DNA of 64,000 nucleotides from Galdieria partita (Eukaryota > Rhodophyta > Bangiophyceae > Galdieriales > Galdieriaceae): assembly GCA_025991245.1 (NCBI GenBank), contig BQMJ01000070.1:1-64000 (forward strand). Direction: 5' to 3'. This document shows positions 13,300 through 22,484 of this stretch, in pieces. Numbering within the stretch: the stretch's first letter is position 1; each line of letters opens with the position of its first letter. Position numbers and translations under genes: made by a program. The notes under the pieces were generated by a model, which was not told the DNA's origin, did not search any database, and saw only the letters and a program-made list of their open reading frames with translations.

Positions 13300-13760
13300 G
13301 TCGGTCAACGGAAGGTTGAAAGCTGCCATCATCACCTCGTCTATTCCAACCAAAGCAATTCGCTCCTCTCTCCTCTCCAGTTAGTTGGGTGAGACTCGAA
13401 ATGGTCATAAACCGACAAATAAAGGAACTGGTTGTTTGAAAAACACAAGAATCAACACAGAATATACTTCGAGTGCTACAAAAGACCTTGATGAGTGTGA
13501 CACAAAAGAGGATTCATAGCAGTAATTCACAAGACTTTACTTTGTAGTATACTTGGACTTGAAAAACCAAGTTACAATACAAGACTATATAGGGAACAGG
13601 GGTTCAAACTTGAAAATAATTGGGAGCTTTTTACGCCGACTTTTCTTTTTATAGCACTCTACATAGTAAAAAACGCCTTTAAGCTTACCAGAAAATATAG
13701 AGCAACAGTTTTCAACAAAGATCCAAGTTGAGGTACGTTCAACATGAACTTGGACTCAAG
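13300..13760 (+). repeat. Diverged copy 2 of the NTPase-associated upstream module
   Basis: Carries the same ordered landmarks as the other copies: CTCCTCTCTCCTCTCC, AAACCGACAAATAAAG (compare AAACCGACGAATTAAG in the 20.6 kb copy), AACACAGAATA, a GGGAGCTTTTTACGCCGA stretch matching the GGAGCCTCTTTACCTAGG region, and a GAGCAACAGTTTTC stretch. No recognisable NTPase frame follows before 15.5 kb. Confidence 0.6.
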
Positions 13761-15500
13761 ACAAGTATTTTTCAAGCTTTGTGGAACTCAAATTTCAAGT
13801 CTTTGAAAGTTTACAACCAATAATAGCAGGTCTTGGATGGCAAAGTTTGGTCTTGAAGAGTTTCACGTTGGAACCCACTGTTTGACGCTTTAGGCATCTT
13901 TGAACAAATTTATCGTTTTGCTTTGAGGCAGTATCATTCCATTGAAGCGGAATTATTGTACTTTTTCCACTGAATCTTGAATCTTTACAATGCTACTCTC
14001 CAACAAAATGAATTGAGTAAATATGTAGCTTCTTTTTTTCTTTTATCAAGTACTTGAATAGTTCTTGTGATTCTAAACTCATCTGTCTATGGTCCCAATT
14101 ATACAATACTTGTATTCATTTAGGCAATTCTTTTCAGACGAATTGGACTCGAAACCCAATTCTTCTTTATAAGGATGTTTCAAATCCATTTTACATAGAA
14201 AAACGTTTAAAATTGTCGATTGCCAGATTCATTCGAGTTGGATCATTTTTGTAAGCTCCAAGTATACCATATTATTATTTCTATTGATGATACTAAAATG
14301 GCTATGATGAAGATTATGATGGCTGTTACGCTGGTAGTCTTCTTGAATTCCCAAAAATCAGCTTTGCGTTTTGGTAGAAAGTTTTTGAGTCTCTTTTTAT
14401 CTATTCCCAACAGGGTTGAACTTAGAATCACTTTGTCGGCTTCTCAATATGTACTCTTATAACTTTCTTGTTCAATTTTTATTTTTTAAGAATAATTGAA
14501 TTGAGAGAATCATTCGTCAGATAGGCTTTTTTGTTCATATATTAGAAAGCAGTTGATTTTTTGTTCCTGTTTTTTCTATTACTACTGTCTTTCTCCCTTC
14601 TGTGTTTAGACATAAAGTTGGACTATCGTTTGAATCCAATTATTACTTAGTGGCTTCTCCTTGTATATTATGATGATCTCTATTGTGCAATCTCTTGGCC
14701 TTTTTTGTTGTTACTTTTTGCAACTTTTCACTATTCGAGGAATAAAAATGAATGTATTCTCTTTCTGTTCCATATTCTCTTACACACTGATAAAGTTTCA
14801 AAGTTTTGCTAAAAAAAAGTTTCAAGACGAGAAGAGTTTCAATGACACGTGAAATAGAATGAAAAATAACAGTTAAATGTTTACCTTTTGAGTATACAAA
14901 GTCCTAAAAACCAACAACTTTCTTTAGAATTCTTGATCTTCCGAGCAAAATTCATCAATCAATAGAATAATTCAGGAAATTCTCTTTGAGTAGTAGCTGA
15001 TTGAAAGAGTTATATTCCCCTTTCCTTCACCATGCATATTTCTTTGCAAACAATCTATAGATATCGTGAATACGGTAAAAGAACTGAAATGAAAAGATAG
15101 AGCATGTATGATTCACCGAACTCAATGTGTTGGCAAATTTGGATTCAAACTATTTCCCTAAGCAGCTTTAGAATGTGGAATATTCATCAAATATGATATA
15201 TCTTTGAAGCAATCTTTTTTATTTCATCTCATTCACTCAATCCTTTACTAGACAAATTGTTTCGAATACAATATTTTTCAAGATCTCTGCACTTTGTCAA
15301 TTTATCGTAGTGTTCAAGGTTTATTCTCGTAGCGAATATTTCTTCCTTTGCTTTAGTTTTCAAAATACTTTGGATATTTATCAAACGATCTATTTAGTTT
15401 GCTTTTATGTTTTCGCCAATATAGATAAAATAAATCTTTCCATAAGTAAGTATTTACAACTATCTCAGGTCAAAAGGAGTCGACAATGTTACTATTCCAG
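13761..15500. other. AT-rich subtelomeric DNA, no supportable gene
   Basis: Contains a segment (about 14390-14640) related to about 5870-6110. Several short frames of 60-95 codons exist on both strands, but none shows a domain or exon-intron structure that I can defend. Confidence 0.45.
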
Positions 15501-15523
15501 AAATATCCTCTTTAACACTATTC

Positions 15524-15748
15524 TTATCTGTAGAACAAAGAATGTTCAAAGCTACGGTAATTCTTTCCAAAAAGCTCCCACTTTCCATTCGTAGCAAAGC
15601 TTCTCCAGACATTCGTTTCTTCTTTCCAATTCTGGGCTTTGAATTGACCAAAGATGAACTCTTGGTCGTTTGCACTCCAAGTGCTATCCTCAGGTAAAGG
15701 CAATGAGGAAACAAGCAAAAATGGCACAAAGACTTTTTCTACGATCAA
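15524..15748 (-). other. Possible Myb/trihelix-like gene fragment inside the duplicated module
   Basis: A 74-codon minus-strand frame contains a spaced-tryptophan pattern (TWSANDQEF, then NWKEE, then VWRSFA) followed by FGKNYRSFEH. The pattern is reminiscent of SANT/Myb or trihelix DNA-binding domains. No ATG begins the frame, since its first codon is a non-ATG codon. The related copy at 20200-20511 keeps the first part (VEKVF, PFLLVSSL, LPEDST) and then loses the pattern. It could be a decaying gene transcribed away from the NTPase, or chance. Confidence is low. Confidence 0.2.
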
Positions 15749-16683
15749 ATTGAGTCTAATTGTGCTTTTTGCAGAGCAGGAGTAGCTTTTGAAGTTCGCA
15801 GCCCAGTTTTCAAGGGCGGTCTCTTCTCTCCATTTGGAAAATCAGACCTTTACTAGACATAAACTGACTAACAAGAAACCGGCAGGGTGTTCGATCAACA
15901 CAGAATCAATTTTCAATGTAGATAAGGACCTCGATGACTGAAGTAAAAACGAGGATTCTTAACAACATCACAAGACATCTACAAGTGACAAGTATTCAAA
16001 CTCAAAGACAACTAGGAGCCTCATTACCTAGGCGATTTTTCACGATATTACGCATATTAAATACCTTCATAGAGGCCAAAACATAAGGATCAACAGTTCT
16101 CAAAGTGGTTCTGAGCTGCAAAGTACATAAGTTGGGACCGAAAAGGTACCTTTGTATGCCACATAAAACTCAAGGTTAAAGCCCATTCATTGAAGGCTAA
16201 GACCAAACGAATAAACGGTTTCGACAATACTCAAAAAGAGTCAAAAACTTCTATATGCAATTTTCAAAAGATTTCTTGTTAAAATTCGAACAAGGAAAAG
16301 TCTATAAGGAAACGTTACTTTAAATAGGGTATCAGTAAAGCTACTTAGCCATGAGTTCCACAACCACAACAATGAAACCGTTGCTATAAGCCAATACAGG
16401 TGTGCGTTGGTTATCTTTTGGAAGTTACAAACCATATAGTTTCTTAGCGAAAGGCTAGCCAAGTTTTTTAGAAAGCTTAATTGACAAAGAGCTTAAGCGA
16501 AATAGTGCTAAAAAAACTGAAAAGTGAAAACTAAATATATTTCATAAAATAAAACATATACGTGGTAGTTTATGATTCTTCCAATACCAAAGCAAGTTTA
16601 TTTTTAGTGCTATTTATCTTTTTATAATCGAGAAATTCTTTGAGCAACGCTCTCGTATATTACCGATTTTCCTTTTGGCGACG
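15540..16683 (+). promoter_or_regulatory. Duplicated upstream module of the NTPase gene (copy 3, includes its promoter)
   Basis: About 1.1 kb directly upstream of the 888-residue NTPase aligns closely with 20340-21430, which sits directly upstream of the second NTPase copy. Long shared stretches include GAGGAAACAAGCAAAAATGG, ACTAAGACCAAACGAATAAA (around 16200; the other copy reads GACTAAGACCAAACG near 20960), GGGTATCAGTAAAGCTACTT and ATAAAACATA. The similarity runs to within a few dozen bases of the start codon, so it includes the 5' UTR and promoter. Conservation of a noncoding leader with its gene argues that leader and gene were duplicated as one unit. Confidence 0.75.
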
Positions 16684-19350
16684 ATGACGAGTTTGGGTGG
16701 AAGGAATCGTGTTCGCTATTCAGGGATAGAATATCCTCTTATCAACCGAGAATCAGCGATATTACAAGTTTTGGAAGCTTTTGAATCTTCCTTTGTTTTC
16801 GATGAAAGAGGTATACCTCAAACTCCTCGACCTCACATAAGCTACGCTCCGCAAATGTATGGGAGCGGCAAAAGCGCCTTCGGGGAGAACTTCCGAAGGT
16901 TCCTTTCCATCAACAAAGAACGTATTTTGCGTTATGTAGATACTAGGAAGAAGTTTCCTGGCTTTGCAATGGGGGAGAATGTAGGAGAACGAGCTCTAGA
17001 CGCACTGTTAAACGAGACTTTATATGTTGTTTTGAATCTTCTTAAAGTGCCGAAGGGAACACTTTTTCGAGATACGCTTTTGGAGTGGATAAGCAAGAAA
17101 GCTCTTTCCCAGTTTCCAAACAGTGCAGATTTACTTTCTCAAGTTCTTTCTTATATTGGAAGTCCAGAAGAATGGTTTGAGAAACTCTTGCAAGTCACCA
17201 AGAAACGTTATTTATATCTGTTTATTGATGAAATTGGAGCTTTAGAAGCAGACGAGTTCAAAATGTTTCAGGATTTGATGGTTTCACAAGGAGCAAATCG
17301 AGTGCACAACGTGTATCGTGCCTTCTTTAGAGTTTTATCAAAGGTTGTAAGTGAACCTTTTGTCATTTGTATTGTTGCGGGGAGATCGGATTGTATAATT
17401 AGTAGAGAAGAGGATGCAATGCCTTCCCGAATAGCGTTAAATTTTCTTTGGTTGGATCCTTTTTCAGAAGCAACTGTCAAGTACTTTATACAGAATGTTA
17501 CTTGTCATAATGTACCTATTCTAAAAGTATTGTTTCCGAGTCATCCTGAGGGACATGATTGGTTCTTCAAACAAGTATATGATTATACAGGTGGTGTTCC
17601 TTACTATGTTGTTCATGTTTTAAATGAATTGGGAAAGGCATGTGAACGTTGGAATAGTTTATGTGATCTTTCAGAGGATGAAATGAAAGAGGAAATGGAA
17701 AGAATTGCTCCGACTACTTCTCTCGTAGTAACTCTTTCTCGTATGACACCCGAATCAATGATTGTTTTTTCTTCTATGCTTCTTGCGAGTATTTTAGAAT
17801 TTCGTATTCCAAAGAGAGAGACTCTATTTGGTGGTTTAGGAACAGGAAGCCATTCTGAATATGTTTTGGATATTGCCAATCATTTTGGTTTTTATTATGT
17901 GAGTTGCTCGAGAGATGAACAAGACGAAGCAAGCAGGATACCTGTTGAAGACAGCGATGAAACATATTTCAAGTTGGTTTTTCCAAAGATTGTACTAAAG
18001 CATATTCAATCGCGATATCGGAATATTCCTCCTATTCGTTTTGTTTGTAGTTTATTTTCATCGATCAGTCGATTTGATTCACCTTCGAGCCGTGGTTTCA
18101 AATTTGAAATTATATTTACTCTTATTCTTTATGTTCGATGGTGTTTCTGTTCCGAACTAGGAGAATTGAGTATATTTCGACATAGTTTTGTCGACCATAT
18201 ATCAATACAATCTGCTGAAGCCATTGGCAGCTTAAAAGTGGATCCTATTCCCAATTATGTTCCAGCATTTAGTTCGACAGTGAGTGGAATCCATAGTGCT
18301 AGAGAAGCAACTTACCATGTCACTGCTTGGAAACCATTTTTTGAAAAGTATTTATCAAAAGATGGAATATTTGTTCCTATTCGACAAAATTCCAATGGAC
18401 CTGATGTTCTTATTCGAGTCACAGATATGAAAGACAATTCTTTCCTTGCTATTCAAGGTGAATCTTCTTCAGAGCAAACACCTATGGAGACTGAAACCAC
18501 GAAGAAGAGAGTATATTTGATAGGTGCTGCATTGAAATGTTTTCAGTTGTCAAGTTCTGGTGTTGGACGTTCAATGATTAAGTCAGAAGTTGCTAAATTT
18601 TTACATCCAGTGGCGTCACAGCTTGAATTGGAACAGAATAATTTAACAGCCATTCAGTTGATTGTAAGCAACAAGTATACTGAAGAAGTTTCCAAACAAT
18701 TTAGGAATAATCAGAATTGGATATTGAATAGTGGAGTTTATTATGAAGACGACAATAATAATATTGTTTACAGTTCTATCAACTCTGAGATACAACCACA
18801 GAATATACGAAAAGAATGGTTGAGGATACCTCCTCATTGTCAAGTTGTAGTATGTTCAACTACATCTTTGCGAAACTTTTTAGGTTGCAAGGCTAGTGAA
18901 GATCTTGAAAGAGTATTTGGAGACAATGCTGGATGGTTGGAACAACTGAAACCACTTTATGATTTGTTGAGCAATTCGTTTGTAGACTTATTAAGACGTA
19001 TTCCATTTGAAGAATCTGAAAGGAATAGTGGAAGGATGGAAAGAACAAATACTCGTCCAAGTATGGATATGGATGTGATGCAAGTGGAAGAAACGAGAGG
19101 AGAATCAACTATTTCTGCTCCGAGCTCAGTGCAAGTTTCTTTTGACTGGATGAACTTTTTGAAAGTATATTGTCATTTAACTGAGGAAGAAGCAACTCAA
19201 TGTTACGAATGTCTATGCAAGTTTTCGGAGCGAGACATGGGAGTCATAGACTCAACCATATTAGAGCAAATGGGTATTGATGATTCCTTGTTGCAATTCA
19301 AAGTTGTTGCTGGTATGAGAACTTATATAAAAGATAGGCAAAGTACCTGA
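16684..19350 (+). CDS. Subtelomeric archaeal-type P-loop NTPase with possible nuclease-like core and C-terminal SAM-like domain
   Basis: 888 residues without introns; the first in-frame ATG is at 16684. Seen: Walker A MYGSGKSAF (GSGKS at residues 60-64); Walker B YLFIDEIG (~178-185), followed by an acidic residue; a sensor-like VAGRS (~231-235) after a hydrophobic strand; and a TGGVP motif (~302-306), as found C-terminal to the NTPase core in archaeal ATPase/STAND proteins. Around residue 572 GPDVLIRV is followed by FLAIQGES (~588-594), which resembles the layout of a PD-(D/E)XK fold, but the last position is not a clear Lys. Residues ~821-885 look like a SAM domain (DWMNFL, LEQMGI). Role unknown. 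Galdieria is known to carry an expanded archaeal-type ATPase family attributed to gene transfer, and the lack of introns fits that. Crinkler/RHS-type NTPase-nuclease proteins are the alternative comparison. A paralogue follows at 21.5 kb. Confidence 0.8.
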   Translation: MTSLGGRNRVRYSGIEYPLINRESAILQVLEAFESSFVFDERGIPQTPRPHISYAPQMYGSGKSAFGENFRRFLSINKERILRYVDTRKKFPGFAMGENVGERALDALLNETLYVVLNLLKVPKGTLFRDTLLEWISKKALSQFPNSADLLSQVLSYIGSPEEWFEKLLQVTKKRYLYLFIDEIGALEADEFKMFQDLMVSQGANRVHNVYRAFFRVLSKVVSEPFVICIVAGRSDCIISREEDAMPSRIALNFLWLDPFSEATVKYFIQNVTCHNVPILKVLFPSHPEGHDWFFKQVYDYTGGVPYYVVHVLNELGKACERWNSLCDLSEDEMKEEMERIAPTTSLVVTLSRMTPESMIVFSSMLLASILEFRIPKRETLFGGLGTGSHSEYVLDIANHFGFYYVSCSRDEQDEASRIPVEDSDETYFKLVFPKIVLKHIQSRYRNIPPIRFVCSLFSSISRFDSPSSRGFKFEIIFTLILYVRWCFCSELGELSIFRHSFVDHISIQSAEAIGSLKVDPIPNYVPAFSSTVSGIHSAREATYHVTAWKPFFEKYLSKDGIFVPIRQNSNGPDVLIRVTDMKDNSFLAIQGESSSEQTPMETETTKKRVYLIGAALKCFQLSSSGVGRSMIKSEVAKFLHPVASQLELEQNNLTAIQLIVSNKYTEEVSKQFRNNQNWILNSGVYYEDDNNNIVYSSINSEIQPQNIRKEWLRIPPHCQVVVCSTTSLRNFLGCKASEDLERVFGDNAGWLEQLKPLYDLLSNSFVDLLRRIPFEESERNSGRMERTNTRPSMDMDVMQVEETRGESTISAPSSVQVSFDWMNFLKVYCHLTEEEATQCYECLCKFSERDMGVIDSTILEQMGIDDSLLQFKVVAGMRTYIKDRQST

Positions 19351-20339
19351 GTTTTTTATATCCAAGTTTCGCTTCCTTTTGATTTTCTCTATCACGCTTT
19401 ATGATCTTTATAGAGTTGAATAAATGTGGAGGATATGACAAAGCTGTCAGTTGTTCACTTCTTATATAATACTCAACATCTTGTAGTGTATCATACAGGA
19501 GAATGACTTGGAAGACACAAGTTCATTTGTTTAAACATTTATATCTCTTTCTCTGAAAATATTTCACATATGGTGCTCGCTATTTGAAATATGCAATATT
19601 CAATATTCTTTTTTTTGACTGAAATGGTTCTCGTGACGATATCTCTCAAGCCCTTTGGTCTCTGTTCTGCTGCCATTTATGGAAAAGAACGTTACTTTGA
19701 TCAACCGAAATTGACAAAAACAGCATAAAACAAGTTTCTATTGTGTATAACGGTTGTAAAAAAGTGACAAAGAGATCAAGCTGCAGTAGAAACTATTCCG
19801 ATTGGGACCTTTATTCAAGGTTTCCTCGAGTGGGCTTGAATAACATCTCTTTATCAATATAGTTCAAGATACTTGTACAAGATTATTTGTGAAAACTTAA
19901 AGCGCTATAAACGTGGTCGTTGATTCCAAGAGAGAGAGACACACACAGGAGTCAAAGAAGTAAAGTACAACTGCAGAGAAAAGTACCGCTTTGCAAGTAC
20001 CAGACACAGATGTTTCCAAATACTATGCTCGAAGGTGATATATCTACCTCTTTTGATTTCGCATATCTACTATGAACACAAGAGTCGTTCTCGATAGAGA
20101 TATATCTCTTTCTTAAAGCCCTAATAACTGTTGAATACAACAGCTGCAAATGTATTTGGACGAACGAAGACACAACACAAGTTTCTGCTCAACATATATT
20201 CAAAGACACTCCTTTTTTGAATTCAACAAGAGAAAGTACAACACCCGACGCACAAGTATGTAACTAAGTGTCCTTCCGATTCCCTCTTTGGCACTGGAAA
20301 GACCAACGTCGGTGACTTGTAAGCAATTGAACAAGACGC
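19351..20339. other. Intergenic, between NTPase gene and next module
   Basis: 989 bp of AT-rich sequence. The first few hundred bases presumably hold the 3' UTR of the NTPase gene. A short GA/CA-rich run (GAGAGAGAGACACACACAGG, about 19929-19948) is the only low-complexity tract. No gene is supportable. Confidence 0.5.
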
Positions 20340-21430
20340 ATCCTCTGCCCTGACAAAGCTTCTCCAGATAAATCGTTTCTTTTATCCAATTCAGGCTTTG
20401 AATTAACCAAAAGTTAACTCGTGGTCTTTCCTGTGCACTACAAGTGCTATCCTCCGGTAAACGCAATGAGGAAACAAGCAAAAATGGTGCAAAGACTTTT
20501 TCTACGGTCAATTCGGGTCCAATTGTGCTTTTTCAGAGCAGGATTAGTTTTTAAATTCCGCAGCTCAGTTGTCAAGGATGGTCTCTTCTCTCCATTTGGA
20601 AAAAGAGACCTTTAATAGACACAAACCGACGAATTAAGAGACTTGCAATGTGTTAGATGAACACGAGTTAACTTCGACGACTGCAAAAGACCTTGACAAC
20701 TGGAGTAGAAACGAGGATTCTCAACAACATTAAGAGGCATCTACCAGGGACAAGTATTCAAACTAAACGACAAGTAGGAGCCTCTTTACCTAGGCTGTTT
20801 TTCTCGATATTACACATATGAAATACCTTCATACAGACCAAGACATAAGGATCAACAGTTCTCAGAAAGGTTCTAAGCTGTAGAGTACATAGATTGGGAC
20901 TGAAAATGTACTATTTTAAGCCACATAAAACTCAAGGTTAAAGCCCAGTCATTAAAGACTAAGACCAAACGAATAAACGGTCTCGAGAATATTCAAACGG
21001 AATCGAAAACCTCTATATGCAATTTTCAAAAATTTTCTTGTTGAAACTCAAACAAGAAAAATTCTATAGAGAAACTTTATTTTTACTTTAAAAAGGGTAT
21101 CAGTAAAGCTACTTAGCCATTGGTTCTGCAACCAGAACAATGAAACGATTGTGAGAAGCCAATACAGATGTGCTTGGGTGTCCTTGGAAGTTACAAACCA
21201 AATAGTTTCTTAGCAAAAAGTTAACCAAGTTTTCAGAGAGCTTTATTGACAAATAGCCTAAGCCAAAATAGTGTTAAATAAAGCTGAAAAGTGAAAAATT
21301 AAATGGATTTCATAAATAAAACATACACGAGGTAGTTTATGACTCTTACAATACTCAAACAAGTTTATTTTTGGGGCTACTTATTAATATAATAAAGAAA
21401 TTCTTTAGAGCCTAGTGAAGGTTTCATTTT
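20340..21430 (+). promoter_or_regulatory. Duplicated upstream module of the second NTPase copy (copy 4)
   Basis: Close relative of 15540-16683, co-linear to just before the NTPase-like reading frame at 21.46 kb. Shared blocks include GAGGAAACAAGCAAAAATGG (20468-20487), TCTTCTCTCCATTTGGAAAA, CAACAGTTCTCA, CTCAAGGTTAAAGCCCA, GGGTATCAGTAAAGCTACTT and the AAGAAATTCTTT stretch near the start. The two copies are more alike to each other than either is to the 11.2 and 13.3 kb copies. Confidence 0.75.
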
Positions 21431-21458
21431 TTCAGATGACGATGAGTTTAGATGATAA

Positions 21459-22484
21459 GTGGGAAGCTATGAGTTTGGTTCTGTGGTAGACCGCGAGGAA
21501 GTCGTTTATCTTGTTACAACGAACTTTACGAACTTCATAACAATCGAAAGCAACTTAAGTCAAACAAGCAGCCTCAGTTACCGTTTGACAATTCCATTCG
21601 CGCCTCATATGTTTGGATCCGGTAAAACTACTTTTTGTATTAACTATTTGGAGTTAATAGGGAGATTTAGTGAAACTGCTCTTGCATCTTTTGCTTCGGA
21701 CTCTTCCATGGAAGAGTTCTCGAACAAGTTGAATGATGCAGCTCTCCTTTACGTGAATTCGAGAGATCTTAAACCCACTTATCCCCTTGAGGAAAAGGAA
21801 AGCCTGAAGTGAGCTCTTTAATATGTATTATACCAATGTACTAGGATTGGTTTGTCACTTACGAGCTTTCCAGACGAATATGAAAAATTCTCTACTCTTC
21901 CACAATTTTTACTTCCCGAGCTGCGGAAGATCTTGGGTATTTCTTCTGAACAGTTTCTTCTTGTAGCGTTTGATGAAGTTGGTGCTCTAGACGAAAGTTA
22001 CGACGAATTTTTTTTCGAAAGGACCCCATATAGTAAAGTTTTTCCATACAACGACTTCTTTAATATTGTTCTTGAGTTGTGTAACGAAGACAATCTATTC
22101 GTTATTGTTGTTGGGAAAAGCAAGGGTTTAAGAGTTAAGAATTCTGTAGCTTTGGGACCAAAGGTGTTACTACATTTTATTTCGTTATCACCTTTGGACA
22201 CTTCCAACATCGTTGAAAGTAATCTCAATGGACAGGTTCAGCGTCGTATTTGTGATATTCTATGCAGTTCTTCGTTTTCAGTAAATGAATTGGCAGAGGC
22301 ACTGTTGGAATGTACCGGTGGAGTTCCTGGTTTGCTTACTTGTGCAGTGAATATACTTTTGACTTGTGCACAAACAAGAGGACAGCCTTTGATACTGAAA
22401 GAAGAATGCTCATCGTGTATGAATGAGGATGACTTGCAAAGAATTTGTGACGCTACTATCTCGGCAGACTCTTCACTCTAACCC
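21459..22484 (+). pseudogene. Shorter, degenerate paralogue of the NTPase
   Basis: Two same-strand coding blocks correspond in order to the N-terminal third of the 16.7 kb NTPase. They show Walker A FGSGKTTF, a Walker B-like LLVAFDEVG, a VVGKS sensor-like stretch and CTGGVPG, matching the TGGVP motif. The region matching residues beyond ~335 of the longer protein is absent: there is no nuclease-like core and no SAM domain. The block boundary near 21.81-21.85 kb has splice-like ends, so a short intron is possible. The 5' end does not start on a clear ATG. This could be a decaying copy or a short NTPase-only protein; decay is more likely. Confidence 0.65.
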
